NCBI RefSeq assembly: GCF_009729205.1 | Contig: NZ_VTHB01000005.1 | Span: 62,001-126,000, forward strand | Direction: 5' to 3' | Source of the DNA: Mycobacteroides sp. CBMA 271 | GTDB taxonomy: Bacteria > Actinomycetota > Actinomycetes > Mycobacteriales > Mycobacteriaceae | DNA length: 64,000 nucleotides | Notes under the pieces: model-generated | The model's database searches: none | The model's input: the letters and a program-made list of their open reading frames with translations, nothing else | What the model was told of the DNA's origin: nothing | Part shown: piece by piece, positions 1 to 9,734 of the stretch | How the letters are laid out: each line of letters opens with the position of its first letter | Position numbering within the stretch: the first letter of the stretch is position 1 | Made by a program: the position numbers and the translations under genes

Positions 1-1530
1 CAGCGCAAGAATCTCCGGGTCCTCGGTGGGACCTTCCACTCCGCAGTTCCAGGAGCGGTTGTAGCTCTCGCCGTCCTGGTTGTTCTCGCCGTTGGCCTCG
101 TTGTGCTTTTCGTCGTACGAGACCAGGTCTCGCAGGGTGAAGCCGTCGTGTGCGGTGACGAAGTTGATGCTCGCACTGGGTCGACGTCCGGTGGCCTCGT
201 ACAGGTCGGAGGAGCCGGTGAGCCGGGATGCGAACTCCCCGAGTGTGGCGGGCTGCCCGCGCCAGTAGTCGCGGACGGTGTCGCGGTACTTGCCGTTCCA
301 CTCGGTCCAGAGCCCGGGGAAGTTGCCGACCTGGTACCCGCCCTCGCCGATATCCCAAGGCTCGGCGATCAGCTTGACCTGGCTGACGATCGGATCCTGC
401 TGCACCAGGTCGAAGAACGCCGAGAGTCGATCGACATCGTGTAGTTCACGGGCCAGGGTGGAGGCCAAGTCGAAGCGGAACCCGTCCACATGCATTTCGG
501 TGACCCAGTAGCGCAGCGAGTCCATGATGAGCTGCAGCGTGTGCGGGTTACGGGCGTTGAGACTGTTCCCGGTGCCGGTGTAGTCGGTGTATCGGGCGAG
601 GTTCTCGTCGTTGAGCTTGTAGTAGGCGCGGTTGTCGATACCGCGGAAGCCCAGCGTCGGACCAAGGTGATCGCCTTCGGCGGTGTGGTTGTAGACGACG
701 TCCAGGATGACCTCGATGCCCGCCTCGTGCAGGGCGCGCACCATCGCCTTGAACTCGGCGACGGCGCCGCCGGCATGCGGTGAGGATGCGTACCCGGCAT
801 GTGGAGCCAGGTATCCGAAAGTGTTGTACCCCCAATAATTTCGCAGTCCGAGACCCACCAGTCGGATGTCGTGGAAGAACTGGTGCACGGGCATCAGTTC
901 GATGGCGGTGACGCCCAGCGAATGAAGATGGTCGATCACCACCGGATGCGCCAAGCCGGCATAGGTGCCCCGGAGCTCCTCGGGAACGCCGGGATGTGTC
1001 TGCGTCATGCCCTTGACGTGGGCCTCGTAGATCACCGTTTCGTGATACGGGGTGCGTGGCTGGCGATCCGAGCCCCAGTCGAAGTACGGGTTGATGACGA
1101 CGGTGGTCATGGTGTGTCCCAGAGAGTTTCGAGCGACGAGCAACTCGGTGTCTAGCGGATCGATCTGGTAGGAGAGCAGCGGCGGGGCATCGCCGGATCC
1201 ATAGTCGAAGTCGCCGTGGAAGGCCTTGCCGTATGGGTCGAGGAGCACCTTGCTCGGGTCGCAGCGGTGCCCATTCTCTGGATCCCACGGGCCGTGGACC
1301 CGGAATCCGTAGCGTTGGCCAGGGGAGATGGTCGGCAGGTAGCAGTGCCAGACGTAACCGTCGACCTCGTCGAGTGGCACCCGGGTTTCGGTACCGTCCT
1401 TGGCGATTAGGCACAGCTCGACGGCGGTGGCGACTTCGGAGAACAACGAGAAGTTGGTGCCCGCTCCGTCATAGGTTGCACCGAGCGGATAAGGGCTTCC
1501 CGGCCATACCTGAAGTGGTGGCAGGGTCAT
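1..1530 (-). CDS. glgX: Glycogen debranching enzyme GlgX/TreX, N-terminal 510 residues (3' end outside window)
   Basis: Hydrolyses alpha-1,6 branch points of glycogen in the cytosol (GH13 family). The frame is open from the ATG at 1530 down to base 1 with no stop, so the C-terminus lies outside the window. The N-terminal ~110 residues look like the CBM48 domain ([16 protein letters not shown]). GH13 signatures follow: [18 protein letters not shown] near residue 350 (catalytic Asp), LIAEPWDIG (catalytic Glu) and [11 protein letters not shown]. The next gene upstream (acyltransferase) ends 38 bases before this start on the same strand. In M. tuberculosis glgX (treX) is followed by treY and treZ; those would lie beyond the left edge (inference). 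Family assignment is secure. Confidence 0.95.
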   Translation of the reverse strand, partial: MTLPPLQVWPGSPYPLGATYDGAGTNFSLFSEVATAVELCLIAKDGTETRVPLDEVDGYVWHCYLPTISPGQRYGFRVHGPWDPENGHRCDPSKVLLDPYGKAFHGDFDYGSGDAPPLLSYQIDPLDTELLVARNSLGHTMTTVVINPYFDWGSDRQPRTPYHETVIYEAHVKGMTQTHPGVPEELRGTYAGLAHPVVIDHLHSLGVTAIELMPVHQFFHDIRLVGLGLRNYWGYNTFGYLAPHAGYASSPHAGGAVAEFKAMVRALHEAGIEVILDVVYNHTAEGDHLGPTLGFRGIDNRAYYKLNDENLARYTDYTGTGNSLNARNPHTLQLIMDSLRYWVTEMHVDGFRFDLASTLARELHDVDRLSAFFDLVQQDPIVSQVKLIAEPWDIGEGGYQVGNFPGLWTEWNGKYRDTVRDYWRGQPATLGEFASRLTGSSDLYEATGRRPSASINFVTAHDGFTLRDLVSYDEKHNEANGENNQDGESYNRSWNCGVEGPTEDPEILAL

Positions 1531-1568
1531 GCATAGACCCTATCGGTCAATCGCCGCGATCGCGCGCA

Positions 1569-3770
1569 TCACTGGCCCGGGGGAACGGGACGCCACCATC
1601 CGGTGGCCACGGCGATCTGCCGCCCCAGCTCCTTGGTCATGGTGCGCATGTATGTCGCCGAGATGTGGTGAGAATCGTGATACACCAATACATTTCCTTC
1701 GACCGCGCGGCACTTGTCGGGCCGGCACACCGCGCGGGTCATATCGAGGATCTTCAGCAACGGGAACTGGTTTGCGATGGCCAGCGTGGGATTCACGTCA
1801 TCGAGCGCGCGGTTGCGATCCATGGCGCACGAATCGGAGTTTCCGCCCGCGGAGATGCAATCGGCCGCGGTGTAGGTGGTGCCGTCCTTGTCGATGAGCC
1901 AGGGGGTGTCGCGCATCCCCAGCACGGGGATCCCTGCCTCGTCGAAGGCGGTCCAGATTCCCAGATAGCTGTCCGGCATCACATCACCGTTACCGAAGGC
2001 CGAGCGCGGACGGGTGGTCGTGGTGAAGACGTAGTCGGGGTGTTCTGTGATGATCCGCGACATGACCTCATCGACCCACTTCTTGCAGTCCGGGTAGGGG
2101 TCGTTGGACCCGGCAATGCGGGGGACCTCTTCGGTGCTGAGCGGGCAGCCCATCTTCAAATAGGTGGTGATCTTGAAGTTGTGCTGACGCCCCAGTACGT
2201 CTAGCGCAGTGATCCAATGTTCGGCATGTGACCCACCGGCCAGGGCGATGGTGCGCTTGGCATGCGGATTGCCGTACGTACAGCTGATCACCGCGCGGTT
2301 CCGGAAATCGCTGATGCAGTCCTGTTCGGTGGTGATCGGCAGATCGTCGGAGGCTTCCAGGGTCGTGGGCCGCATCGGCAGGTCTGGTACCCGGTCGCCG
2401 TACAGCAGTGCTCCGGCACCCGGGTAGTCGCGCGGGCGCAGACCGGACAATTCCTTACCGTTGGAGCGCTGCACGGTGACGTGTTCAAGCCAGGTGAACG
2501 AGGTGGCGGTCAACGCGACCGCCATCAAGACGATTGCCGTACCCAGTGCCAGCGTGGGGCGCCGCAGCCTGACCCACATGGTGGCGGACTTGGGCGAGAC
2601 CCTCGGATAGCGCAGGGGAGTCTCGACGTATTTGTTCGTCAGGTATGCCAGCGCCAGCGACACTCCGAGAATGGCGGCGCCCTCCCATAGCGTGACCTTG
2701 GGCTGGCCGCTGAAGACGAGCCAATACACCAACAGCGGCCAGTGCCACAGGTACAGCGAGTAGGCCAACGCCCCCAGCTCGACCGGCGGCCGGGTGGCGA
2801 GGAACCGATTGACCACCGGCGGGGCAGTGTCCGCGGGCAGGTGCGCGGCCGACAGGATGAGGATCAGCGTGGCCAGGACGGGCACCAGTGCCAGTGGGCC
2901 CGGGAACTCGCGCACCCCGTTGATGAGCGCGCCGCAGGACAGAATGGCCGCGAGGGCCACGATGCTGAGCACCTGACGGAGCCACATCGGCCACCGGGTG
3001 CGCGCCACGAACGCCCCCACCAGCACGCCCAGCAACAGCTCCCAGGCCCGCGCGAAGGTGTCGTAGTACGCGATGGACTGGAAGTCGAGATGGGCGTAGA
3101 TCGCGTACACAAAGGAAGCGATGGTCAGGCCGGTAATCACGGTAATCAGCACGGGGCGCATGTACCGACCGAGCGGTTTGCGCAGAATGACGGCCAGCAG
3201 ATAGACCAGCGCTAAGAAGCCGACGTAGAACTGTCCCTGCACCGACATCGACCACAGATGCTGCAGTGGGCTCACCGACTCGCTGGCGGCCAGGTAGTCG
3301 GCGGCGGTGTTGGCCAACTCCCAGTTCTGGTAGTAGCCCAGGCTGGCCAGGCTCTGTTCGGCGAATGTCTCCCACCTGGTTTCTGGCTGCACCAGAACGG
3401 TGAACACCGCACAGGCTGCCAACACCAGGATCAGCGCGGGGAGTAGGCGCCGGACCAGTCGTTTCAATACCGGCAGCGGATTGAGCGATGTTCCCTGTGT
3501 GGTCGCTGTGCGAAGTAGCTTGCTGCCGTAGAAAAAGCCCGAGAGGGTTAAGAAAACGTCAACTCCGCCTGATACGCGGCCGAACCACACATGAAATACC
3601 GCGACGAGAAAGATTGCCACCCCGCGCAGGCCATCAAGATCGTAGCGATGAAACCCCTTGTCGGTCTTTGGTTTTGGGGTGGCGTCCATCGCCGCGGCGG
3701 AAGGCACCTCGGGCTCGGTCACGGGTTTGGTTGCTGAGACGAAGAACATTTTCGCCCCCAATGTACCCAT
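1569..3770 (-). CDS. OafA/YrhL-type membrane O-acyltransferase with C-terminal SGNH domain
   Basis: A 733-residue protein of two parts. Residues ~35-420 form an acyltransferase-3 membrane domain with about ten hydrophobic helices, beginning with the family signature [19 protein letters not shown] and [10 protein letters not shown]. The last ~260 residues are a soluble SGNH/GDSL-like domain with the nucleophile block [10 protein letters not shown] and the catalytic pair DSHHIS near the C-terminus. Such proteins O-acylate cell-envelope glycans or lipids, with the SGNH domain outside the membrane; the acceptor here cannot be read from sequence. It resembles the gene between glgX and bioA in M. 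tuberculosis (Rv1565c). An internal ATG at residue 8 is an alternative start. It is divergent from bioA. Confidence 0.88.
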   Translation of the reverse strand: MGTLGAKMFFVSATKPVTEPEVPSAAAMDATPKPKTDKGFHRYDLDGLRGVAIFLVAVFHVWFGRVSGGVDVFLTLSGFFYGSKLLRTATTQGTSLNPLPVLKRLVRRLLPALILVLAACAVFTVLVQPETRWETFAEQSLASLGYYQNWELANTAADYLAASESVSPLQHLWSMSVQGQFYVGFLALVYLLAVILRKPLGRYMRPVLITVITGLTIASFVYAIYAHLDFQSIAYYDTFARAWELLLGVLVGAFVARTRWPMWLRQVLSIVALAAILSCGALINGVREFPGPLALVPVLATLILILSAAHLPADTAPPVVNRFLATRPPVELGALAYSLYLWHWPLLVYWLVFSGQPKVTLWEGAAILGVSLALAYLTNKYVETPLRYPRVSPKSATMWVRLRRPTLALGTAIVLMAVALTATSFTWLEHVTVQRSNGKELSGLRPRDYPGAGALLYGDRVPDLPMRPTTLEASDDLPITTEQDCISDFRNRAVISCTYGNPHAKRTIALAGGSHAEHWITALDVLGRQHNFKITTYLKMGCPLSTEEVPRIAGSNDPYPDCKKWVDEVMSRIITEHPDYVFTTTTRPRSAFGNGDVMPDSYLGIWTAFDEAGIPVLGMRDTPWLIDKDGTTYTAADCISAGGNSDSCAMDRNRALDDVNPTLAIANQFPLLKILDMTRAVCRPDKCRAVEGNVLVYHDSHHISATYMRTMTKELGRQIAVATGWWRPVPPGQ

Positions 3771-3856
3771 GGTTGCCGAGAGTCTTGTCAGTTGCGCGCC
3801 GACGGCGTGTACAGATGAGGCGAATCGCCATGCGTTGGGCGCCTATGACAGGCTCG

Positions 3857-5182
3857 ATGACCGTGCCGAGATTGACGCCGGAAGAGGTCGGAGCCGTCGA
3901 TGCCGCCCACGTGTGGCACCCGTACAGCAGGATCGGTGATCCTGACACGGCCCAGCGGCCGCTGGTGGTGACCGGCGCTAGCGGGCCCAACATCACCGTG
4001 GTGCGCGACGGCAAACCTGTAGAAGTGATCGACGGGATGAGTTCGTGGTGGGCCTGTATCCACGGCCACGGTCACCCCGTGTTGGACCGTGCCGTTACCG
4101 AACAGGTGGCGTCGATGAGCCATGTCATGTTCGGAGGACTCACCCACGAGCCCGCGGCTCGGCTGGCCCAACTGCTGGTGGAGCTGACGCCGCCGGGCCT
4201 GGAAACGGTGTTTTTCAGCGACTCCGGATCGGTGTCGGTTGAGGTGGCGATCAAGATGGCGCTGCAGTACTGGCGCAGCCTGGGGCTGCACGCCAAACAT
4301 CGCCTGATGACCTGGCGTGGGGGTTACCACGGCGACACCTTCACCCCGATGAGCGTGTGCGACCCGGACGGTGGCATGCACTCGTTGTGGACAGACGTCT
4401 TAGCCGAACAGATTTTCGCCGAGCGGGTTCCGTCCACTGGGTACGACGACGAGTACATGCTTCGCTTCGAAGCGGAGTTGTCAGAGCACGCCGGCGAGCT
4501 CGCGGCCGTCATCGTCGAGCCGATAGTGCAAGGCGCCGGCGGTATGCGGTTCCACGACCCGCGCTATCTGGCCGAGCTGCGGGCCATCTGCGACAGGCAC
4601 GGCGTGCTGCTGATCTTCGACGAGATCGCGACGGGGTTCGGGCGCACCGGTGAGCTGTTCGCCGCCGATCATGCCGGGGTCAGCCCCGACATCATGTGTG
4701 TCGGGAAGGCGATGACCGGCGGCTATCTGACGTTGGCTGCCACGTTGTGCACCGCGAAGGTCGCGCGCACCATCAGCGAGGGCCCCGCGGGCGCCCTCAT
4801 GCACGGCCCGACCTTTATGGCCAACCCGCTCGCGTGCGCGGTGGCCATCGCATCGATTGAACTGCTGATGTCCGGGGACTGGAAGTCGCGGGTGGCCGAG
4901 ATCTCGGCGGCACTGCGCGACGGTTTGGCACCCGCCGCCGATCTGGAAGGCGTCGCCGATGTGCGGGTCTGTGGAGCGATCGGCGTCATCGACATGGAGC
5001 ATCCGTTGGGCACGCGCGGCATGCGGACGGCCACGGATGCGGCGCTCGATGCCGGGGTGTGGCTGCGTCCGTTCCGGACCCTGATCTACACGATGCCGCC
5101 CTACATCTGCGGCGATGACGAAATACGCCGGATCGCCGACGCGATGGTGCGCGCGGTGACGGCCGTTGGGCACATGCGCTAA
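3857..5182 (+). CDS. bioA: Adenosylmethionine-8-amino-7-oxononanoate aminotransferase (DAPA synthase)
   Basis: PLP enzyme that converts KAPA to DAPA using S-adenosylmethionine as amino donor. The 441-residue product matches BioA throughout: WHPYSRIG at the N-terminus, substrate-site MSSWW (Trp64/65), WRGGYHGDT (Tyr157), [13 protein letters not shown] (Asp255) and the PLP lysine in [10 protein letters not shown] (Lys284). The open frame runs further upstream (in-frame ATGs at 3815, 3830, 3845), but homology begins with the [14 protein letters not shown] block, so ATG 3857 fits best. The stop codon is followed immediately by a palindromic operator, so bioF probably has its own promoter. No copy of that operator lies upstream of bioA. 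Confidence 0.96.
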   Translation: MTVPRLTPEEVGAVDAAHVWHPYSRIGDPDTAQRPLVVTGASGPNITVVRDGKPVEVIDGMSSWWACIHGHGHPVLDRAVTEQVASMSHVMFGGLTHEPAARLAQLLVELTPPGLETVFFSDSGSVSVEVAIKMALQYWRSLGLHAKHRLMTWRGGYHGDTFTPMSVCDPDGGMHSLWTDVLAEQIFAERVPSTGYDDEYMLRFEAELSEHAGELAAVIVEPIVQGAGGMRFHDPRYLAELRAICDRHGVLLIFDEIATGFGRTGELFAADHAGVSPDIMCVGKAMTGGYLTLAATLCTAKVARTISEGPAGALMHGPTFMANPLACAVAIASIELLMSGDWKSRVAEISAALRDGLAPAADLEGVADVRVCGAIGVIDMEHPLGTRGMRTATDAALDAGVWLRPFRTLIYTMPPYICGDDEIRRIADAMVRAVTAVGHMR

Positions 5183-5200
5183 CCTGAACACCGTTCAGGA
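5183..5200. promoter_or_regulatory. Putative BioQ operator, copy 1 (bioA-bioF junction)
   Basis: A perfect 7-3-7 dyad, CCTGAAC-ACC-GTTCAGG (5183-5199), begins one base after the bioA stop codon and lies 13 bases before the bioF start. A 21-base stretch (5180-5200) containing it recurs exactly at 7683-7703 between bioQ and bioB. The identity of the two copies, both beside biotin genes, points to one repressor. The bioF ribosome site GAGGAGG follows directly. Confidence 0.88.
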
Positions 5201-5212
5201 GAGGAGGCGCAG

Positions 5213-6355
5213 GTGAGTGCAGTATCACCGCTTGCCTGGTTAGGCGAGGTCGAGCGCCAGCGCGAAGCCGCCGGATTGCGTCGACGGCTCCGCACTCGCA
5301 GCGCTGCCGAACCCGAAATCGACCTGGCGTCCAACGATTATCTGGGCCTGGCATGCCACCCGCAGGTCATCGACGCCGGCGTCGATGCGTTGCGGTTGTG
5401 GGGCGCCGGGTCCACGGGTTCACGCCTGGTTACCGGCAACACCGAGCTGCATGAGGAGCTTGAGCGCGAACTGGCGACCTTCATGGGCGCCGAGTCAGCA
5501 TTGGTTTTCTCCTCGGGATACACCGCCAATCTCGGTGCGGTGGTAGCGCTTTCCGGCCCCGGTTCACTGATCGTCTCCGATGCCCGCACCCACGCCTCAC
5601 TGATCGACGCGTGCCGGTTGTCCCGGGCTCGGGTGGTCGTCACCCCGTATCGCGACACGCAAGCGGTCGCACAAGCTTTGGCGCAACGCCCGGAAGAGCG
5701 CGCGTTGGTGCTCACCGACTCCGTCTTCAGCGCGGACGGAGCGCTCGCACCATTGGCCGACCTGCATGCGGTCTGCCGTAGCCATGGCGCGCTGCTCTTG
5801 GCCGACGAGGCGCACGGGCTGGGTGTGCGCGGAACCGGCGGGCGCGGACTGGTCTCGGAAGTCGGTCTCGCCGGCCTCGACGATCTCGTCGTGACCGTCA
5901 CTCTTTCCAAGGCCCTCGGCAGCCAGGGTGGGGCCGTACTGGGGTCCGAGTCGATTCGCGCCCACCTCATCGATGCGGCACGTCCATTCATCTTCGATAC
6001 CGGGCTGGCTCCCGCCGCGGTCGGATCGGCGTTGGCGGCACTGCGCCTGATGGCCGCCGAACCAGACCGAGTGCAGGCAGTTCTCGATCACGCTGCGACG
6101 CTGGGCGATTGGTGCGGATTGGCGCACCGCCCGGAATCGGCCGTGGTCCCGGTGATCCTTGGAGATCCGCAGGTTGCGTTCAACGCCGCCAAGGCATGCC
6201 TGGAGCAGGGCGTTCGAGTGGGCTGTTTTCGTCCGCCGTCGGTTCCTGACGGGCAGTCGCTGCTGCGCCTGACGGCCCGCGCCTCCCTGACCGACGCCGA
6301 TATGGAGCGTGTGCGCGAGGTGCTCTCCGACGTATTGGCACTGGCCCGTCGGTGA
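5213..6355 (+). CDS. bioF: 8-amino-7-oxononanoate synthase (KAPA synthase)
   Basis: PLP-dependent decarboxylative condensation of pimeloyl-thioester with L-alanine, the step before BioA. The 380-residue product has the alpha-oxoamine synthase hallmarks: ASNDYLGLA (residues 39-47), [19 protein letters not shown], the [11 protein letters not shown] block near residue 200 and the PLP lysine in [11 protein letters not shown] (Lys233). The GTG start at 5213 is preceded by GAGGAGG at 5201-5207. Its TGA overlaps the bioD GTG by four bases, so bioF and bioD are translationally coupled. Expression is probably controlled by the operator between bioA and bioF. Confidence 0.96.
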   Translation: MSAVSPLAWLGEVERQREAAGLRRRLRTRSAAEPEIDLASNDYLGLACHPQVIDAGVDALRLWGAGSTGSRLVTGNTELHEELERELATFMGAESALVFSSGYTANLGAVVALSGPGSLIVSDARTHASLIDACRLSRARVVVTPYRDTQAVAQALAQRPEERALVLTDSVFSADGALAPLADLHAVCRSHGALLLADEAHGLGVRGTGGRGLVSEVGLAGLDDLVVTVTLSKALGSQGGAVLGSESIRAHLIDAARPFIFDTGLAPAAVGSALAALRLMAAEPDRVQAVLDHAATLGDWCGLAHRPESAVVPVILGDPQVAFNAAKACLEQGVRVGCFRPPSVPDGQSLLRLTARASLTDADMERVREVLSDVLALARR

Positions 6356-7035
6356 CGGTGCTGCTGGTCACCGGAACATCGACCGGAGTGGGGAAGACCG
6401 TGGCGACGGCGGCGCTGGCCGCGGCGGCCGTCAGCCAGGGCATCGAGGTGACGGTGTGCAAGCCGGTACAGACCGGCGATGACCGCGACGCCGACGAGGT
6501 GGCCCGTCTGTCCGGTGTGGCGAGGGTGGAGACGTTCGCGTCCTACCCGGAGCCGCTCTCGCCGGTGGCGTCCGCGAACCGCGCCGGTATGCGGCTGCTG
6601 GATCGCGCGGAGATGACGCAAGCCATCGACGGGCTGGATCGTCCGGGCGCACTGACCCTCGTGGAGGGCGCCGGGGGACTGTTGGTCGAGCTGGGCGCCG
6701 ACGGGGTGACCCTGCGCGATCTGGCGATCTCGCTCGAAGCGCCAGTGCTGGTGGTCACTACGGCCGATCTCGGAACGCTCAACCACACCGCCTTGACGAT
6801 GGAAGCTCTTGCCGCGCAATCAGTTCCCTGCGCTGGGCTGGTGGTGGGGAGCTTCCCGGCGGAACCGGACTTGGCGCAACGGCTCAACCGAGAGGACCTG
6901 GCGGTTCACTTCAAGACGCCGATGCGTGCGGTGATTCCGGAGGGGGCCGCACGGCTGACGCCGGCGGTGTTCGCCGAGCTGAGCGTCGGGCTCTTCGAGC
7001 CCCAGTGGGTGGCTGAGCTAGCGATTCCTAGCTGA
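6352..7035 (+). CDS. bioD: Dethiobiotin synthetase
   Basis: ATP-dependent carboxylation of DAPA to dethiobiotin. At 227 residues it has normal length. The P-loop is GTSTGVGKT (residues 8-16), the DAPA/ATP-site lysine is in CKPVQTGD (Lys37) and the [11 protein letters not shown] block marks the acidic metal site. The start is the GTG that overlaps the bioF stop. The 3' end overlaps the convergent bioQ gene by eight bases (7028-7035). Confidence 0.95.
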   Translation: MTVLLVTGTSTGVGKTVATAALAAAAVSQGIEVTVCKPVQTGDDRDADEVARLSGVARVETFASYPEPLSPVASANRAGMRLLDRAEMTQAIDGLDRPGALTLVEGAGGLLVELGADGVTLRDLAISLEAPVLVVTTADLGTLNHTALTMEALAAQSVPCAGLVVGSFPAEPDLAQRLNREDLAVHFKTPMRAVIPEGAARLTPAVFAELSVGLFEPQWVAELAIPS

Positions 7036-7678
7036 CCGGGCTGGCCTGACGCGCGAGCTGGCCGATCCCGTCGACGAGAAGACGTACACCGAAACCGAAT
7101 TGCGCGGTGGGGTCGGTCAGTCCCGTCGCGGCTGTGTCCCCCCCGACGAGTGACTGACTATCGCCGAGCGCCCCGGCCGAGTCCCATTGCAGCCGGGACT
7201 GTTCATCGGCGACGTAGCCCAGGACGTAGTAAACGATGCTGCGGGCGGCGAGCCCGGCGGGCACCGCGTGAAGTCCAGCGTTGACGGCCGCGTCGGCGAG
7301 GCGATCGAGCACCGTGATCATGTGGGATGTCTGTCCGGAGGCGAAACTCGCCGACACGAGTTCTGCGCCATCCTTATGGGACAGTAGTGCGTTGCGCAGG
7401 GCGGTACACAGAAACTCGATACGCAGCTGCCAGGCCACGCCGCGAGGATCCGTTTCGGCCAATGGCGCCAGCACATGATCGGCGACCGCGCCCAGCAGCT
7501 GCTGCTTGTTGGCGAAGTGCCAGTACAGGGCGCTAGGCGCGATATCGAGCTCGCGGGCCAAGCGGCGCATCGTCAAATCCGCAATCCCGTAGTCATCGAG
7601 AATCGCGGTGGCCCGGCGCACCAGGTCGCTTCGGTTGAGGGGAGCAGCGCGCCCCTTGTTTGGCTCAGTGATGGCCAT
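7028..7678 (-). CDS. bioQ: TetR-family repressor of biotin genes (BioQ-like)
   Basis: A 216-residue TetR protein. The N-terminal HTH is clear: [37 protein letters not shown] is spread over residues 18-54, followed by a helical ligand/dimer domain of TetR_C type. It is wedged between bioD and bioB and is divergent from bioB. The operator at 7686-7702 sits about eight bases upstream of its ATG, with a second identical copy before bioF. This matches the known actinobacterial BioQ regulator, so it likely represses bioFD, bioB and itself. There is no ribosome site before the ATG, so a leaderless message is likely. The signal it responds to cannot be read here. Confidence 0.88.
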   Translation of the reverse strand: MAITEPNKGRAAPLNRSDLVRRATAILDDYGIADLTMRRLARELDIAPSALYWHFANKQQLLGAVADHVLAPLAETDPRGVAWQLRIEFLCTALRNALLSHKDGAELVSASFASGQTSHMITVLDRLADAAVNAGLHAVPAGLAARSIVYYVLGYVADEQSRLQWDSAGALGDSQSLVGGDTAATGLTDPTAQFGFGVRLLVDGIGQLARQASPVS

Positions 7679-7682
7679 ACTC

Positions 7683-7703
7683 TAACCTGAACACCGTTCA
7701 GGA
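7683..7703. promoter_or_regulatory. Putative BioQ operator, copy 2 (bioQ-bioB divergent promoter region)
   Basis: The same CCTGAAC-ACC-GTTCAGG dyad (7686-7702) as the bioA-bioF copy, in the 78-base region between the divergent bioQ and bioB starts. Its position four bases upstream of the bioQ ATG implies overlap with the bioQ promoter and autorepression. bioB would be blocked from the same site. Confidence 0.9.
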
Positions 7704-7756
7704 TTGAGACCGTCAGCGACAAGACGCAGAGACAAGACACATGTGAGGAGCGCTGC

Positions 7757-8785
7757 GTGACTCAGGCAGCCGAGGCAGACACCAAAAGCGCCACCGACGT
7801 ATTGGCCGTCGCCCGCGAGCAGGTGCTCGAACAGGGCGTGGCGCTGACGCAGGACCAGGTGCTGCGGGTGCTTCAGCTCCCCGACGACCGCCTGGAAGAG
7901 CTGCTCGCGCTCGCACACGAGGTCCGGATGCGCTGGTGCGGCCCCGAGGTCGAGGTTGAGGGCATCATCAGCCTCAAGACCGGTGGATGCCCCGAGGACT
8001 GCCATTTCTGTTCGCAGTCCGGTTTGTTCGCTTCGCCCGTCCGCAGTGCCTGGCTGGACATCCCGAGCCTGGTCGAGGCTGCCAAGCAGACCGCGAAGTC
8101 TGGCGCCACCGAGTTCTGCATCGTGGCGGCCGTCCGTGGGCCCGATGAGCGGTTGTTGGCTCAGGTGGCGGCCGGTATCGAGGCCATTCGCAACGAGGTC
8201 GACATCCAGATTGCGTGCTCGCTGGGCATGCTGACCCAGGAGCAGGTCGACCGCCTCTCGGCGATGGGCGTGCACCGCTACAACCACAACCTCGAAACCG
8301 CCAAGTCGCATTTCCCGAATGTGGTGACCACGCACAGCTGGGAAGAGCGTTGGGACACCCTACGGATGGTGCGCGAGGCGGGCATGGAGGTCTGCTGCGG
8401 TGGCATTCTTGGCATGGGGGAGACGTTGGAGCAGCGCGCAGAATTTGCCGCGAACCTGGCCGAACTGGAGCCCGACGAGGTTCCGCTGAACTTCCTGAAC
8501 CCGCGCCCCGGAACGCCTTTCGGTGATCTGGAGGTGCTGCCGGCCGCGGACGCACTACGTGCCGTTGCCGCGTTCCGTCTGGCCCTGCCGCGCACCATGC
8601 TGCGGTTCGCCGGTGGGCGTGAGATCACCCTCGGTGACCTTGGCGCCAAGCAGGGCATCCTGGGCGGGATTAACGCCGTCATCGTTGGTAACTACCTCAC
8701 GACGCTCGGCCGGCCGGCCGAGGCCGATCTCGAACTGCTCGACGATCTGCAGATGCCGATCAAGGCGCTCAACAGCAGCCTGTGA
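7757..8785 (+). CDS. bioB: Biotin synthase (radical SAM)
   Basis: Inserts sulfur into dethiobiotin using a radical-SAM [4Fe-4S] cluster and an auxiliary cluster. The 342-residue product has the radical SAM triad CPEDCHFC (Cys78, Cys82, Cys85), [31 protein letters not shown] and [11 protein letters not shown], all typical of BioB. The GTG at 7757 follows a GTGAGGAG ribosome-site region. The gene overlaps bsaP by four bases (GTGA), which couples synthase and accessory protein. It is divergent from bioQ with an operator in between. Confidence 0.96.
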   Translation: MTQAAEADTKSATDVLAVAREQVLEQGVALTQDQVLRVLQLPDDRLEELLALAHEVRMRWCGPEVEVEGIISLKTGGCPEDCHFCSQSGLFASPVRSAWLDIPSLVEAAKQTAKSGATEFCIVAAVRGPDERLLAQVAAGIEAIRNEVDIQIACSLGMLTQEQVDRLSAMGVHRYNHNLETAKSHFPNVVTTHSWEERWDTLRMVREAGMEVCCGGILGMGETLEQRAEFAANLAELEPDEVPLNFLNPRPGTPFGDLEVLPAADALRAVAAFRLALPRTMLRFAGGREITLGDLGAKQGILGGINAVIVGNYLTTLGRPAEADLELLDDLQMPIKALNSSL

Positions 8786-9033
8786 TCAATACTCTTTACG
8801 TGACAGGTTCCGAGCCGGTGGCCGCCGGCAAGTACAACGTGTACACCGGGATCGAAATCGACGGTGGTGCCGCGGGTTCGGCTGTACCGACGGCTGCCCA
8901 GCTTGGCCTAGAGCCTCCCCGGTTCTGTGCGGCATGTGGGCGACGGATGATCGTGCAGGTGCGTCCGGACGGCTGGCATGCGAAGTGCTCGCGTCACGGC
9001 GAGGTGGACTCCAAGCAGCTCGAGCAGCGATGA
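8782..9033 (+). CDS. bsaP: Biotin synthase auxiliary protein
   Basis: An 83-residue protein encoded directly behind bioB with a GTGA overlap. It contains CAACGRR (Cys49, Cys52) and a later Cys69 with His66/His72, a possible metal or Fe-S ligand set. It corresponds to the Rv1590 family, which I recall being reported as BsaP, a partner that mycobacterial BioB needs to turn dethiobiotin into biotin. Size, position and Cys pattern support this. Its TGA overlaps the start of the next membrane-protein gene. Confidence 0.85.
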   Translation: MINTLYVTGSEPVAAGKYNVYTGIEIDGGAAGSAVPTAAQLGLEPPRFCAACGRRMIVQVRPDGWHAKCSRHGEVDSKQLEQR

Positions 9034-9089
9034 GCGCGAGCGAAGAGCCTCAGGTAGCGATGAGCGCGAGCGAAGAGCCTCAGGTAGTC
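9030..9089. repeat. 30-base tandem direct repeat (2 copies) carrying start codons
   Basis: Two units, 9030-9059 and 9060-9089, differ only in their last two bases; a third partial unit (ATGAGCG) starts at 9090. Each unit begins with ATGAGCGCGAGCG, so each supplies an in-frame start for the downstream membrane protein. The first also overlaps the bsaP stop codon. Confidence 0.92.
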
Positions 9090-9734
9090 ATGAGCGTGGA
9101 TCCGACTGTCGCTCCACGCTTTTCGCATGTTCGCGCGGCAGGATTCGTTTTCGCCGGACTTACCGCTGCGGGGGCGTTGGTGGGGGCGCTCTGGAGCGTT
9201 ATTGCACCGGGCGTGCACGGAGCCATCGCCGATACCCGGGACAACGGCCGGGTGTTCGTACATCTGGGCAATCAGGCCGACAATTTCTTCATCGCAACCA
9301 CGCTGCTGGCGGGGATGGCCGCGGTGGTGGCCGTGATCGCGTCGGCCGCCGCGTGGCAGTGGAAGGCGCATCGCGGCCCGATCATGGTCTGCGCGCTCAC
9401 GTTGGGTGCCCTGGCGTCTTCGGCGGTGGCGGCGGGAGTCGGAGCCGTACTGGCCCGATTGCGTTATGGCGTACTGGATATCGCGGCAGCTCAGCTCGAT
9501 GAGGGGCATCGGATCAAGTACGTCGTGGAAGCTCCCGCGGTGTTCTACGGTCACACGAATACCCAGATTGCCGTCACGCTGGCGCTGGCGCCATGCCTGG
9601 CGGCGGTGACCTACATGTTTTCTGCGGTCGCTTGTGTCCGTGACGATCTCGAGGCCTGGCCACCCGCACCGGTTCCCGTTTACCGGCCGCCGGTTACCGT
9701 GCCGCCCGTGGAAGACGTCAACTCAACGGCCTAG
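9030..9734 (+). CDS. Predicted membrane protein, DUF2567-like
   Basis: Up to 234 residues with about four hydrophobic segments (around [55 protein letters not shown] and [17 protein letters not shown]) and a Pro-rich C-terminus. It resembles Rv1591, which also follows the bsaP homologue. Function unknown. The start is uncertain: a 30-base tandem duplication provides in-frame ATGs at 9030, 9060 and 9090. The first overlaps the bsaP stop (ATGA), so it is chosen; the repeat only adds [10 protein letters not shown] copies. The stop overlaps the convergent mqo stop by four bases. Confidence 0.75.
   Translation: MSASEEPQVAMSASEEPQVVMSVDPTVAPRFSHVRAAGFVFAGLTAAGALVGALWSVIAPGVHGAIADTRDNGRVFVHLGNQADNFFIATTLLAGMAAVVAVIASAAAWQWKAHRGPIMVCALTLGALASSAVAAGVGAVLARLRYGVLDIAAAQLDEGHRIKYVVEAPAVFYGHTNTQIAVTLALAPCLAAVTYMFSAVACVRDDLEAWPPAPVPVYRPPVTVPPVEDVNSTA

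Noticed and set aside
490..783. Open frames opposite glgX on the plus strand
   Set aside because: They mirror the real GH13 coding frame and show no domain; antisense shadows of a high-GC gene.
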